From NCBI RefSeq assembly GCF_000375585.1, contig NZ_AQWP01000001.1, positions 620,001 through 684,000 on the forward strand: a stretch of DNA of 64,000 nucleotides, written 5' to 3'. This DNA is from Sinorhizobium meliloti 4H41 (lineage in GTDB: Bacteria; Pseudomonadota; Alphaproteobacteria; Rhizobiales; Rhizobiaceae). Both the position numbers and the translations under genes were made by a program. Every line of letters starts with the position of its first letter. Position 1 is the stretch's first letter. The notes under the pieces are model-generated. The model had not been told where the DNA came from. It ran no database searches and saw only the letters and a program-made list of their open reading frames with translations. This document shows positions 1-8,836 of this stretch, one piece after another.

Positions 1-238
1 GCATTCCCCTTGAGAGTTCGCGACTCGCATTGCTTGCCCCGGAACCGCGGCTGCCGGCGAAAGTCGGGGATAGTTCCGCATGCTCTGTTTGCGGAAGAAT
101 TTTTCGCATAGACAAAATTCCAAAGCGACTTATTGCATTGCGACGCCAAATGTCGTTCCATCCGCCCTTGACCGGGTGTAAACGTCATGCCGTGTCAGAT
201 AAATTGCGAGAACAAAAACAAATCTGGGAAGCAAGCTC

Positions 239-1834
239 ATGAAAAAGCTCACTACTCTCTTGGCAGCGACGGCGATTGCCACGCTGATGGCCGGCACCGC
301 CTGGTCGAAAACGTTCGTCTTCTGCTCGGAAGGGTCGCCGGAGGGCTTTGATCCCGGCCTCTATACGGCCGGCACGACCTTCGACGCTGCCGCGCATACC
401 GTCTACAGCCGTCTTCTCGAGTTCAAGAAGGGCACGACGGAGACCGAGCCCGGGCTCGCCGAAAGCTGGACGATTTCCGACGACGGCCTTGAATATACTT
501 TCAAGCTGCGTCCCGGCGTCAAGTTCCAGACGACCGAGTTCTTCACCCCCACTCGCGAACTGAACGCCGACGATGTGATCTTCTCGATCGAGCGCCAGTG
601 GAAGTCCGACCATCCGTGGCACGGCTACGTAACCGGCGGTTCCTGGGAATATTTCGCCGGCATGGGCCTGCCGGAACTGCTCGAGTCGGTCGAGAAGGTC
701 GACGACATGACGGTCAAGATCAAGCTGAAGCGCAAGGAAGCGCCGTTCCTCGCCAATCTTGCCATGCCCTTCGCTTCGATCATGTCGAAGGAATATGCCG
801 ACAAGCTGCAGGCCGAAGGCAAGATGAACCAGCTCAACCAGATGCCGCTCGGCACCGGTCCTTTCGCCTTTGTCGGCTACCAGCAGGACGCGGTCATCCG
901 CTACAAGGCTCATCCGGACTTCTGGGGCGGAAAACAGAAGATCGATGATCTGGTCTTCGCGATCACCACGGATGCGGCCGTTCGCTTTCAGAAGCTGCAG
1001 GCCGGCGAATGCCACCTGATGCCATATCCGAACGCGGCCGATGTGGAAGCCATGAAGGCCGATCCGAACCTGAAGGTGATGGAGCAGGCCGGCCTCAACG
1101 TCGCCTATCTCGCCTACAACACGACGCAGGCGCCTTTCGACAAGGTCGAAGTGCGCAAGGCCCTGAACAAGGCGATCAACAAGCAGGCGATCGTCGATGC
1201 CGTCTTCCAGGGACAGGCGCAGCCGGCGGTCAACCCGATTCCGCCGACGATGTGGTCCTATAACGAACAGATCGAAGACGACACCTACGATCCGGAAGCG
1301 GCCAAGAAGATGCTCGAGGATGCCGGCGTCAAGGACCTATCGATGAAGGTCTGGGCAATGCCTGTCGCGCGTCCCTACATGCTGAACGCCCGTCGCGCCG
1401 CCGAACTGATGCAGGCGGACTTTGCAAAGGTCGGCGTCAAGGTCGAAATCGTCTCCTACGAATGGGCGGAATATCTCGAGAAGTCCAAGGCCAAGGACCG
1501 CGACGGTGCGGTCATCCTCGGCTGGACGGGCGACAATGGCGACCCGGACAACTTCCTCGACACTCTGCTCGGTTGCGATGCCGTCGGCGGCAACAACCGC
1601 GCGCAGTGGTGCAACAAGGAGTTCGACGACCTCGTCACGAAGGCGAAGGAGGCATCCGACGTCGCAGAGCGCACCAAGCTCTACGAGGAAGCGCAGGTCA
1701 TCTTCAAGCGCGAAGCTCCCTGGGCAACGCTCGACCACTCGCTCTCCATCGTCCCGATGCGCAAGAATGTCGAAGGCTTCGTGCAGAGCCCGCTCGGCGA
1801 CTTTGCTTTCGACGGCGTTGATATTGTAGAGTAA
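239..1834 (+). CDS. dppA: Dipeptide ABC transporter periplasmic substrate-binding protein DppA
   Basis: This 531-residue protein is a family 5 solute-binding protein that captures di- or oligopeptides in the periplasm for the permease encoded just downstream. A Sec signal peptide covers about residues 1-23 (MKKL start, hydrophobic core, cleavage after AWS). The mature protein has the family's Gly/Pro-rich start (EGSPEGFDPG), and the length is normal for DppA. It is the first gene of a five-gene operon with dppB, dppC, dppD and dppF. A terminator-like hairpin follows the stop, as expected where the binding protein must be made in excess over the membrane parts. Family assignment is firm; the exact peptide or haem specificity is not visible. 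Confidence 0.93.
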   Translation: MKKLTTLLAATAIATLMAGTAWSKTFVFCSEGSPEGFDPGLYTAGTTFDAAAHTVYSRLLEFKKGTTETEPGLAESWTISDDGLEYTFKLRPGVKFQTTEFFTPTRELNADDVIFSIERQWKSDHPWHGYVTGGSWEYFAGMGLPELLESVEKVDDMTVKIKLKRKEAPFLANLAMPFASIMSKEYADKLQAEGKMNQLNQMPLGTGPFAFVGYQQDAVIRYKAHPDFWGGKQKIDDLVFAITTDAAVRFQKLQAGECHLMPYPNAADVEAMKADPNLKVMEQAGLNVAYLAYNTTQAPFDKVEVRKALNKAINKQAIVDAVFQGQAQPAVNPIPPTMWSYNEQIEDDTYDPEAAKKMLEDAGVKDLSMKVWAMPVARPYMLNARRAAELMQADFAKVGVKVEIVSYEWAEYLEKSKAKDRDGAVILGWTGDNGDPDNFLDTLLGCDAVGGNNRAQWCNKEFDDLVTKAKEASDVAERTKLYEEAQVIFKREAPWATLDHSLSIVPMRKNVEGFVQSPLGDFAFDGVDIVE

Positions 1835-1850
1835 TCTTATCGACAGATCC

Positions 1851-1892
1851 GAAGGGGGCGTTTGCCGCTGGCGAGCGCCCCTCTTCCTTTTT
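1851..1892 (+). terminator. Hairpin between dppA and dppB, probable partial terminator or 3'-end stabiliser
   Basis: GGGGCG at 1855-1860 pairs with CGCCCC at 1876-1881. The stem is extended by outer GAA/TTC pairs around one bulge, and five T residues follow at 1888-1892. It lies 17 bases after the dppA stop and about 45 bases before the dppB start. Such intercistronic hairpins commonly raise the ratio of binding protein to permease. The function is inferred. Confidence 0.55.
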
Positions 1893-1938
1893 GCCAGTGC
1901 CGCCACTCATGCGGGCACGGTTGGCATGAGGTTTGACT

Positions 1939-2943
1939 ATGTTCCGATTCCTTCTGGGGCGTTTGGCAGTGCTGATCCCGACTTTCATCGGGGTTTCCAT
2001 CATCGCCTTTTCCTTCATCCGCCTGCTTCCCGGCGATCCCGTGGCGCTGCTTTCCGGCGAACGGGTGATGTCGCCGGAGCGGCATGCCGAGATCTCCCAC
2101 CAATTGGGCTTCGACCGACCCATCGTCATGCAGTACCTGGATTATCTCTGGGGCGTTCTGCAGGGCGACTTCGGGACGTCGATCGTCACCAAGAAGCCGG
2201 TGATCGATCAGTTCATGGAGCTCTTCCCGGCGACCGTCGAGCTGTCGCTCTGCGCCATCATCTTCGCGGTGGTCGTCGGCATCCCCGCTGGTGTCGTCGC
2301 GGCAGTCAAGCGCGGGTCCATCTTCGACCAGATCATCATGGGCACCGCGCTCATCGGCTTCTCGATGCCGATCTTCTGGTGGGGCCTGCTGCTGATCATC
2401 GTCGTCTCCGGCATTCTGCAGTGGACGCCGGTGTCCGGGCGTATCTCGTTGATGTTCTTCTTCCCGTCGGTCACCGGCTTCATGCTGATCGACTCGCTAT
2501 TGTCCGGCCAGGAAGGGGCGTTCCAGTCGGCCTTCAATCACCTCATCCTGCCGACGATCGTTCTCGGCACCATTCCGCTCGCCGTCATTGCGCGCCAGAC
2601 CCGCTCTGCAATGCTCGAAGTGCTTTCCGAGGACTATGTGCGCACGGCCCGTGCCAAGGGGCTCTCCACCTTCCGTGTGGTCGGTATTCATGCGCTGCGC
2701 AATGCGATGATCCCTGTCGTCACCACCATCGGCCTGCAGGTCGGTGTGATGCTGGCGGGCGCGATCCTGACGGAGACGATCTTCTCCTGGCCGGGGATCG
2801 GCAAATGGATGGTCGATTCGGTCTTCCGGCGCGACTATGCCGTCATACAGGGCGGGCTTTTGATCATCGCCGCGGTCATCATGCTGGTGAACCTCGCCGT
2901 GGATCTGCTCTACGGCCTGATCAACCCCCGCATCCGGCACTGA
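1939..2943 (+). CDS. dppB: Dipeptide ABC transporter permease DppB
   Basis: This is an inner-membrane permease of the DppB/OppB type (about 334 residues, six hydrophobic segments). It forms the translocation channel together with DppC. The N-terminus MFRFLLGRLAVLIPTF is typical of the family. The EAA-loop region that contacts the ATPases is visible as VRTARAKGLSTFRVVGIHALRNA. ATG at 1939 is preferred to the TTG six bases upstream because GAGG at about 1928-1931 is then seven bases away. It follows dppA after a hairpin and precedes dppC by 10 bases. Confidence 0.92.
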   Translation: MFRFLLGRLAVLIPTFIGVSIIAFSFIRLLPGDPVALLSGERVMSPERHAEISHQLGFDRPIVMQYLDYLWGVLQGDFGTSIVTKKPVIDQFMELFPATVELSLCAIIFAVVVGIPAGVVAAVKRGSIFDQIIMGTALIGFSMPIFWWGLLLIIVVSGILQWTPVSGRISLMFFFPSVTGFMLIDSLLSGQEGAFQSAFNHLILPTIVLGTIPLAVIARQTRSAMLEVLSEDYVRTARAKGLSTFRVVGIHALRNAMIPVVTTIGLQVGVMLAGAILTETIFSWPGIGKWMVDSVFRRDYAVIQGGLLIIAAVIMLVNLAVDLLYGLINPRIRH

Positions 2944-2953
2944 GGAGAGCGAT

Positions 2954-3862
2954 ATGACCGAAGTTACTGCGACAACCGCCATATCGACCGATCCGACGCG
3001 CCGGGCGCGTCTCGCCGAATTCTGGTACTATTTCTCGGAGAACCGCGGCGCCGTTATCGGCCTGTTCTTCTTCCTGTTCCTGGTGCTGCTCGCCATCTTC
3101 GCTCCGCTGGTGGCACCCCATAACCCGACCATCCAGTTCCGCGAGGCGGTGCTGCTCCCGCCCGTCTGGCAGGAAGGCGGCCGCGCGACTTTCCTGCTCG
3201 GGACCGACGCCGTGGGCCGCGATATGCTCTCCCGCCTCATCTACGGCACACGTTTCTCGCTCTTCGTGGGCGTCATCGTGACGGTTCTGTCCCTGACGGG
3301 CGGAATCCTCGTCGGCGTCATCGCCGGCTATTTCCGCGGGTGGATCGACACGGTCATCATGCGGATCATGGACATCATCCTGGCCTTCCCGTCGCTCCTG
3401 CTGGCGCTCGTCCTGGTGGCGGTGCTGGGGCCGGGCCTCACCAATGCGATGATCGCGATCGCGCTGGTTTTCCAGCCGCATTTCGTCCGCCTGACGCGGG
3501 CGGCGGTGATGACGGAGAAAACGCGCGACTACGTCGTGGCGGCGAAGGTCGCCGGAGCCGGACATGCGAGGCTGATGTTCAAGACCATCCTGCCGAACTG
3601 CATGGCCCCGCTCATCGTCCAGGCGACGCTCTCGTTTTCGAGCGCGATCCTCGATGCGGCGGCACTCGGCTTCCTGGGTATGGGTGCGCAGCCGCCGACG
3701 CCGGAATGGGGAACGATGCTGGCGGAAGCACGCGAATTCATCCTCCGTGCCTGGTGGGTCGTGACGCTTCCCGGCCTCGCTATCCTCGTGACCGTTCTGG
3801 CAATCAATCTGATGGGCGACGGCCTGCGCGACGCGCTCGACCCCAAGCTGAAGAGGTCCTGA
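2954..3862 (+). CDS. dppC: Dipeptide ABC transporter permease DppC
   Basis: This is the second channel subunit (302 residues). It has the N-terminal OppC/DppC domain, a long periplasmic stretch ending in LLGTDAVGRDMLSRLIYG, and the inner-membrane permease domain. The family signature GTDxxGRDxLSR is present. The EAA loop is seen in YVVAAKVAGAGHARLMFKTILPN. ATG at 2954 is preceded by AGGAGAG. The gene starts 10 bases after dppB and ends one base before dppD, so it is translationally close-coupled in the operon. Confidence 0.92.
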   Translation: MTEVTATTAISTDPTRRARLAEFWYYFSENRGAVIGLFFFLFLVLLAIFAPLVAPHNPTIQFREAVLLPPVWQEGGRATFLLGTDAVGRDMLSRLIYGTRFSLFVGVIVTVLSLTGGILVGVIAGYFRGWIDTVIMRIMDIILAFPSLLLALVLVAVLGPGLTNAMIAIALVFQPHFVRLTRAAVMTEKTRDYVVAAKVAGAGHARLMFKTILPNCMAPLIVQATLSFSSAILDAAALGFLGMGAQPPTPEWGTMLAEAREFILRAWWVVTLPGLAILVTVLAINLMGDGLRDALDPKLKRS

Positions 3863-3863
3863 C

Positions 3864-4718
3864 ATGGCGCTTCTCGAAATCGAAAACCTCGTCGTCGAAT
3901 TCCAGACGGCGTCCGGGCCGTTCCGAGCCGTCGACGGCGTCTCGCTCAAGGTGCATGAGGGCGAGGTCCTGGCGATCGTCGGGGAATCGGGCTCCGGCAA
4001 ATCCGTGTCCATGCTTGCCGCCATGGGGCTTCTGCCCTGGACCGCCAAGGTGACCGCGGACAAGCTCGCCTTCAATGGACGGGATCTATTGAAGATGCCG
4101 GCCTCCGACCGTCGCAAGATCGTCGGCAAGGACATTGCGATGATCTTTCAGGAGCCCATCGCCAGCCTCAATCCGTGCTTCACGGTCGGTTTCCAGATCG
4201 AGGAAGTGCTGCGCATACATATGGGCCTCGACCGGGCAGCGCGGCGTAAGCGCGCCATCGAGCTGTTCGATGCGGTCGGCATTCCCGACCCCGCCGAGCG
4301 CCTCGGGCACTTTCCGCACCAGATGTCGGGCGGGCAGTGCCAGCGCGTGATGATCGCCATCGCGCTTGCCTGCAACCCGAAACTGCTCATCGCGGACGAG
4401 CCGACGACCGCACTGGACGTGACGATCCAGAAGCAGATCCTCGATCTCCTGATGAAGCTGCAGCAGGAATACCGCATGGGCCTCATCATGATCACCCATA
4501 ATATGGGCGTCGTAGCGGAGACGGCGGATCGCGTCATCGTGCAGTACAAGGGCCGGAAGATCGAAGAGGCCGATGTCCTTTCGCTGTTCGAGTCGCCGAA
4601 GAGCAATTATACCCGCGCGCTTCTCTCGGCCTTGCCGGAGAATGCGACGGGAGACCGGTTGCCGACGATTTCCGAACTTTTCAATGAGCAACAGATGCTC
4701 GAGGGAGCTGCTCGATGA
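3864..4718 (+). CDS. dppD: Dipeptide ABC transporter ATP-binding protein DppD
   Basis: This is one of the two cytoplasmic ATPases that power peptide uptake. The Walker A motif is GESGSGKS, the ABC signature SGGQCQRV, and the Walker B DEPTTALD, followed by the switch histidine in MITHNMG. At 284 residues it is shorter than typical E. coli-type DppD (about 327). The C-terminal region that often carries an iron-sulfur or regulatory extension is therefore reduced. It overlaps dppF by four bases (ATGA at 4715-4718). Confidence 0.9.
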   Translation: MALLEIENLVVEFQTASGPFRAVDGVSLKVHEGEVLAIVGESGSGKSVSMLAAMGLLPWTAKVTADKLAFNGRDLLKMPASDRRKIVGKDIAMIFQEPIASLNPCFTVGFQIEEVLRIHMGLDRAARRKRAIELFDAVGIPDPAERLGHFPHQMSGGQCQRVMIAIALACNPKLLIADEPTTALDVTIQKQILDLLMKLQQEYRMGLIMITHNMGVVAETADRVIVQYKGRKIEEADVLSLFESPKSNYTRALLSALPENATGDRLPTISELFNEQQMLEGAAR

Positions 4719-5542
4719 CCCATGTTCTCGAAGCCCGCAACCTGGTGCGCGACTATCATATTCCCGGAAACCTGTTCCGTGCGGCGCGCACCGTTCATGC
4801 GCTGAAGGGCGTAAGCTTCACGGTCGACGAGGGCAAGACGCTCGCGATCGTAGGCGAAAGCGGCTGCGGCAAGTCTACGCTCGGACGCATCATCACGCTC
4901 ATCGACCCGGCGACGGCGGGCGAGCTGTCGATCGACGGCAAGACGGTCGACATCGCGCGCGAGGGGCTGACGGCGGAGATGCGCCGCAAAGTTCAGATCG
5001 TCTTTCAGAACCCTTACGGCTCCCTCAATCCTCGCCAGAAGATCGGCGATATTCTCGCGGAACCGCTCATCATCAACACCAAGGTTCCGGCAGGCGAACG
5101 CCGAGAGCGGGCAATGGCGATGTTGAAGAAGGTCGGCCTCGAGGAGAAGCACTACAATCGCTATCCGCACATGTTCTCCGGCGGCCAGCGGCAGCGCATT
5201 GCGATTGCCCGTGCGCTGATGCTCAATCCCAAGCTTCTGGTTCTGGATGAGCCGGTTTCGGCGCTCGACCTCTCCGTACAGGCGCAGGTTCTGAACCTGC
5301 TCGCCGATCTGCAGGACGAATTCAAGCTCACCTATGTCTTCATCAGTCACGATCTGTCGGTGGTGCGCTACATCGCCGATGACGTAATGGTGATGTATTA
5401 CGGCGAAGCGGTCGAGTATGGCAGCCGGGACGCGGTATTCTCCGACCCGCAGCACGATTATACAAAGACCTTGTTCGCGGCGACGCCGCGGGCGGATGTT
5501 GCCAGCATCAAGGCCCGGCTCGCCCGGAAGAATGCCGCCTGA
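4715..5542 (+). CDS. dppF: Dipeptide ABC transporter ATP-binding protein DppF
   Basis: This is the second ATPase of the peptide importer (275 residues). It contains Walker A GESGCGKSTLGR, signature SGGQRQRIAIARAL, Walker B DEPVSALDLSVQ and the H-loop FISHDLSVV. These are all typical of DppF/OppF. The start overlaps the dppD stop (ATGA), showing translational coupling. The next gene, a RidA-family deaminase, begins 64 bases later and may be cotranscribed. Confidence 0.91.
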   Translation: MTHVLEARNLVRDYHIPGNLFRAARTVHALKGVSFTVDEGKTLAIVGESGCGKSTLGRIITLIDPATAGELSIDGKTVDIAREGLTAEMRRKVQIVFQNPYGSLNPRQKIGDILAEPLIINTKVPAGERRERAMAMLKKVGLEEKHYNRYPHMFSGGQRQRIAIARALMLNPKLLVLDEPVSALDLSVQAQVLNLLADLQDEFKLTYVFISHDLSVVRYIADDVMVMYYGEAVEYGSRDAVFSDPQHDYTKTLFAATPRADVASIKARLARKNAA

Positions 5543-5606
5543 GCGGAAATACGTATCACCCAAATGCCGGCAGACCGTTGTTCGGCCCAACACCAGGATG
5601 AGGATT

Positions 5607-5951
5607 ATGGAAATCAAGCGTTTCGAAAGCGGCTCGAGGATGAGCCAGGCCGTGGTCTACAACAACACGGTCTATCTCGCCGGCCAGGTCGGCAATGCCG
5701 GCGACGACGTCGTCACCCAGACGAAGCAGGCGCTGGCGGAGGTCGATCGTCTGCTGGCGCTCGCAGGCACGGACAAGACGCGCATTCTTTCCGCGACCGT
5801 CTGGCTCGCCGACATGGCGGATTTCGCCAAGATGAATTCGGTCTGGGACGCCTGGGTGCCTCAGGGCCACGCGCCGGCGCGCGCGACCGGCGAAGCGAAA
5901 CTCGCAACCCCGGAATATCTCGTCGAAGTCATCGTGACGGCAGCTCTCTAA
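5607..5951 (+). CDS. RidA/YjgF/Rid-family protein (probable enamine/imine deaminase)
   Basis: This 114-residue protein has the Rid fold signature: SQAVVYNNTVYLAGQVG near the N-terminus and ARATGEAKLATPEYLVEVIVTAAL at the C-terminus. RidA proteins hydrolyse reactive enamine/imine intermediates of amino-acid metabolism; the GxRAxxG-type active-site arginine is seen in PARATGEA. ATG at 5607 has AGGA eight bases upstream; ATG at 5598 is an alternative. Its place directly after a peptide-uptake operon suggests a role in handling amino acids released from imported peptides, which is inference. Confidence 0.85.
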   Translation: MEIKRFESGSRMSQAVVYNNTVYLAGQVGNAGDDVVTQTKQALAEVDRLLALAGTDKTRILSATVWLADMADFAKMNSVWDAWVPQGHAPARATGEAKLATPEYLVEVIVTAAL

Positions 5952-5987
5952 GCCGTTGGCGCAAGCAGATATACGCTCCACTTTCCC

Positions 5988-6017
5988 CGCCGTCGGCCCC
6001 TCGGCCGGCGGCGTTTT
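5988..6017 (+). terminator. Intrinsic terminator after the dpp-ridA operon
   Basis: An 11-bp stem (5988-5998 with 6003-6013, one G-T wobble), a CCTC loop and TTTT follow. It lies 37 bases after the RidA-family stop. Confidence 0.8.
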
Positions 6018-6045
6018 GCTGCCGTCCTTACACGCTTGTCGCGCA

Positions 6046-6071
6046 GGAACGATTTCCGCAGTTGCGGCGTT
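6046..6071 (+). promoter_or_regulatory. EcfG/RpoE2-type general stress promoter
   Basis: GGAAC at 6046-6050 and CGTT at 6068-6071 are separated by 17 bases. This matches the rhizobial RpoE2 consensus (GGAAC, then TT 18-19 bases later). It sits between the dpp terminator and a 31-codon ORF with a strong ribosome-binding site, and upstream of the AI-2E-type permease gene. Confidence 0.6.
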
Positions 6072-6101
6072 TATCGGTGCGTTCCGCAAGGAGGATGAGA
6101 C

Positions 6102-6197
6102 ATGCTCTACCGGGTGCCAGGACCCGTCGTGACGTGCCGGTATTCGGCATGGATCTCTTCCCGCGCACGCCGCAGGGCGTGGCCTAAACATTGCTGA
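6102..6197 (+). CDS. Candidate 31-residue small protein under a stress-type promoter
   Basis: This very short ORF starts at ATG 6102 with an excellent ribosome-binding site (AGGAGG, seven bases upstream). It lies 30 bases downstream of a GGAAC-N17-CGTT promoter. The product is Arg-rich and starts MLYR. The 5' end (AAGGAG..., ATGCTCTA) resembles that of the DUF1328 gene at 10060, so it may be a decayed copy of such a gene rather than a functional one. It could also act as a leader for the permease gene at 6361. No family is recognised. Confidence 0.3.
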   Translation: MLYRVPGPVVTCRYSAWISSRARRRAWPKHC

Positions 6198-6360
6198 TCA
6201 CCATCGGTGGGCCTGGCCTGCTTTCCGCCACGCTTCACCTGTCCCGCTTGAGCGACATTGAGCAAGGCTTCGCGGGGGCATCCGCGGTGGAGTGCGCCAC
6301 CTCCTTCCCGCATTCGCGAACGAACTGTTCGCAGCACGAGCGTTTGAGAGGTAGGTGCCG

Positions 6361-7491
6361 ATGGACATAGTCGGGCGGACGACGGCCGAGCGTCGACGAA
6401 AGCGCGAAGCGGAGAGAGAAATCGCGCTTGCCGAGGCATCGGCGATCGTCGCCCGAAAACGCGACAGCATCGATCTCGCCGGCGCCTGGAGCGTCATTGG
6501 TCTGTTTGTGATCGCCTGCGCGGCCGTCGTCTATGCGATGGAAGCGATCCTCCTGCCGATCACGCTCGCCGTCGTCATCGGCATCGTTCTCGGCCGCGCT
6601 GCCGATGAACTGGCCCGGTTCGGGCTGCCGCCCATGTTCGGCGGCCTTTTGCTGGCACTTTGCTTTCTGCTTGGCCTGTCATACCTGGTCAACGCCATCC
6701 TCTGGCCGATCACCGAGGTCGCGCGCGAGGCGCCGCGGCTGGTCGAAGGCCTCATGGAGCGGATATTGCCCTATCTGCAGCGCTTCGAATGGATAAACGT
6801 AGCGCTTGCCCGCGGCAGCGGAGAAGAGGCTTTCGCCGACGTCATCGTCAAGAATGCGGGACCGCTGATCGGCGGCGCGGCGGCAAGCCTGACGCCCGCT
6901 CTGGTGCAGACCCTGATCTTTTTGGCCGCCCTTGTGCTCTTCCTGCTGGGGCGCGTTCAGTTGCGCAGCACGATCATTCTCGCTTTTCCCAGCCGCGAAG
7001 GTCGCCTGAGCGCGATCCGGATCATGAACGCCCTGGAGGATGCGCTTACGCATTATTTCTCGACCGCCAGCCTGATCTATCTGGCGCTGGGCTTCATAAC
7101 CATGGTCATTGCGCTGGTCGGCGGATTGGCGATGCCCCCGCTTTGGGGGCTGTTCGCCTTCGTCTCGAGTTTCATTCCCTATCTCGGGGTCACCTTCATG
7201 ACCCTCTCTTTGCTCGTCGGCGGGCTGATGACGCATGATGCGCTCATCGTGGCCATCGCCCCGGCGGTCGCCTTCTTCACCGTTCACCTCGCCATGGAAA
7301 ATCTGCTGGTGCCCGCCATCCTCGGCCAACGCTTCGATATCAACCCGTTCCTGGTCTTCGTCGCGATCATTTTCTGGACGTGGATGTGGGGTGCTGTCGG
7401 GGCGTTTCTCGCCTTTCCGCTGTCGCTGATCGCGATGATCATTTTCGAGCAGACCCTGCTGCCGCAGCCGGAACGCCAATTGCCGGGCTGA
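6361..7491 (+). CDS. AI-2E transporter family (PerM/YdiK-type) membrane protein
   Basis: This 376-residue inner-membrane protein has about seven hydrophobic segments and belongs to the AI-2E/PerM exporter family. Diagnostic parts are the central QTLIFLAALVLFLLGR and the C-terminal SFIPYLGV and ILGQRFDINPFLVFVAIIFWTWMWG segments. Family members are proposed exporters of small molecules or ions; the substrate is unknown. ATG at 6361 is preferred to GTG at 6355 because GAGAGG at 6346-6352 is then properly spaced. A stress-type promoter lies about 290 bases upstream, so it may belong to the general stress regulon (inference). Confidence 0.82.
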   Translation: MDIVGRTTAERRRKREAEREIALAEASAIVARKRDSIDLAGAWSVIGLFVIACAAVVYAMEAILLPITLAVVIGIVLGRAADELARFGLPPMFGGLLLALCFLLGLSYLVNAILWPITEVAREAPRLVEGLMERILPYLQRFEWINVALARGSGEEAFADVIVKNAGPLIGGAAASLTPALVQTLIFLAALVLFLLGRVQLRSTIILAFPSREGRLSAIRIMNALEDALTHYFSTASLIYLALGFITMVIALVGGLAMPPLWGLFAFVSSFIPYLGVTFMTLSLLVGGLMTHDALIVAIAPAVAFFTVHLAMENLLVPAILGQRFDINPFLVFVAIIFWTWMWGAVGAFLAFPLSLIAMIIFEQTLLPQPERQLPG

Positions 7492-7502
7492 TCCCTTCAT
7501 GC

Positions 7503-7682
7503 GCGCGCCTCATAAGACGCGCGGCGCTGTAGAAAGTCTCTCCTTTTCCTCATCCCTTTGCTCGTCACAGGGATGAGAGCAGCGCCGCGTCTGCGGCGCG
7601 GAAGAACCTTTCCAGCCCAAGGACTTGGACTGGCTGGATTCCTGTGACAAGCACAGGAATGAGGAAGCGGCGGCGGGTGGCC
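7503..7682. repeat. Dispersed composite palindromic repeat, copy 1
   Basis: This roughly 180-base sequence recurs at 56652-56856 with high similarity, including shared GCGCGCCTCATAAGACGCG and CAGCCCAAGGACTTGG blocks. It contains a long-range inverted repeat (GACGCGCGGCGCTG with CAGCGCCGCGTC) and two inner hairpins built on CATCCC...GGGATG and TTCCTGTG...CACAGGAA, which are themselves inverted copies of each other. It resembles the intergenic mosaic elements known from rhizobia. Confidence 0.75.
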
Positions 7683-7699
7683 GAATCTCAACAGGCCTC

Positions 7700-7796
7700 A
7701 GAGCACTTCCAGGAGAAGCGTGTACCGGTTTTCCTGGAAGCGCGTGGGACCAAAGAGTCAGAGTATTTCAGCGTTTCCATGAAACATGAATGCTCT
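7700..7796. repeat. RIME-like palindromic element, copy 1
   Basis: This roughly 97-base element runs from AGAGCACTTCC to GAATGCTCT. A second copy lies at 63561-63661. Its right edge overlaps the TAG stop codon of the PhyR-like gene on the minus strand (7795-7797). Confidence 0.7.
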
Positions 7797-8592
7797 AGCT
7801 CGCTCCGGCTTGCGCATGTTCGTCGAAGAAAAGAGCCTGACTGATCAGCGCCTTCACGGTTTCCGGGTTGAAGGGTTTGGTCACCAGAAAGGCCGGCTCG
7901 GGTTTCTTGCCGGTCAGTAGCCGTTCGGGAAAGGCGGTGATGAAGATGACCGGTACGGCCGCCTGCGTCAGGATGTCGTTGACCGCGTCTATGCCCGAAC
8001 TGCCGTCGGCAAGCTGGATATCCGCGAGCACCATTTTCGGCGATGTCTGGTGATAGAGATCAAGCGCCTCGCGGCGCGTGCGGGCGATCCCGGTGACCCG
8101 GTGACCGAGGCTCGTCACCATGTCCTCGATGTCCAACGCGATGAGAGGCTCATCCTCGATGATCATCACGTCGGTCGCGATCTGGCGCGAAATCTCCTCC
8201 GAGGCGCTGGTCAGCAGCTTGCCGAAGGCGCCGTGGTCCAGCCCCATGATTTCCGCAGCCTCGCCGGTCGAGAAACCCTCAAGGGCGACGAGAAGGAATG
8301 CCTGTCTCTGGGGCGGCGCGATGAGGGAGAGATTGGAAGCCGCCTTCTGCTCCCATGCGAAAGGCGAAGCGAGCTGGGTTCGGTCGATCTTGAGTTTTCC
8401 GAACAGGGAACAGAACAACTTGTAAAGACCGATTCGATCGTTCGACGCGGCCGGGAAAAGCCCCAGATCGTCGATCAGCGCTTCGAGCACGGCAGAGACA
8501 TAGGCATCGCCGGCTGCTTGCGAGCCGGTGACGGCACGGGCGTAACGCCGAAGATAGGGGAGGTGGGGCGCAATCCTTGTGGAAAGTGGCAT
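7795..8592 (-). CDS. rsiB2: PhyR-like response regulator (anti-anti-sigma factor) of the general stress response
   Basis: This 265-residue protein has the PhyR layout. An N-terminal ECF-sigma-like domain covers about 1-130 and a C-terminal receiver about 141-258. The receiver shows the acidic cluster IEDE (145-148), phospho-acceptor Asp191 in MVLADIQ, and the conserved Lys in VTKPF. When phosphorylated, PhyR proteins bind the NepR anti-sigma factor and release the EcfG sigma factor (RpoE2 in Sinorhizobium). The divergent neighbour at 8837 is NepR-like. No ecfG gene or HWE kinase is adjacent, matching the orphan rsiA2/rsiB2 pair known in S. meliloti. The family is certain; the symbol is from recall of that locus. 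Confidence 0.9.
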   Translation of the reverse strand: MPLSTRIAPHLPYLRRYARAVTGSQAAGDAYVSAVLEALIDDLGLFPAASNDRIGLYKLFCSLFGKLKIDRTQLASPFAWEQKAASNLSLIAPPQRQAFLLVALEGFSTGEAAEIMGLDHGAFGKLLTSASEEISRQIATDVMIIEDEPLIALDIEDMVTSLGHRVTGIARTRREALDLYHQTSPKMVLADIQLADGSSGIDAVNDILTQAAVPVIFITAFPERLLTGKKPEPAFLVTKPFNPETVKALISQALFFDEHAQAGAS

Positions 8593-8836
8593 TTAGACCT
8601 TCCTAAACTATTGTGCATATGTTCCTGTCTTGCCGACGGCGCAAGCAGGATACCTCAAATGTTTTGAGCACGTATTCCTGTTTATGGAAAGCCTTGAGAA
8701 ACAATCGCGGCAAATGAATTGGGCGACCGGCTGCTGCGACCTGAATGGGGTTGGCTGAAGCTTATTCCGACAGCACGAACATCAGGTACCGCGGATCTGA
8801 AATGGCGCGGAACTGCAGCCCGCACGGAACGGGAAG

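Noticed and set aside
1..238. Regulatory RNA in the dppA leader
   Set aside because: The 238-base leader has no clear hairpin series or known riboswitch motif; only an AT-rich patch near 100-150 was seen, which may be the promoter.
8593..8836. General stress promoter directly in the rsiB2-rsiA2 spacer
   Set aside because: GGAAC occurs at 8809 and 8826 (plus) and at 8621-8625 (minus strand), but no CGTT or TT at the correct distance follows any of them.
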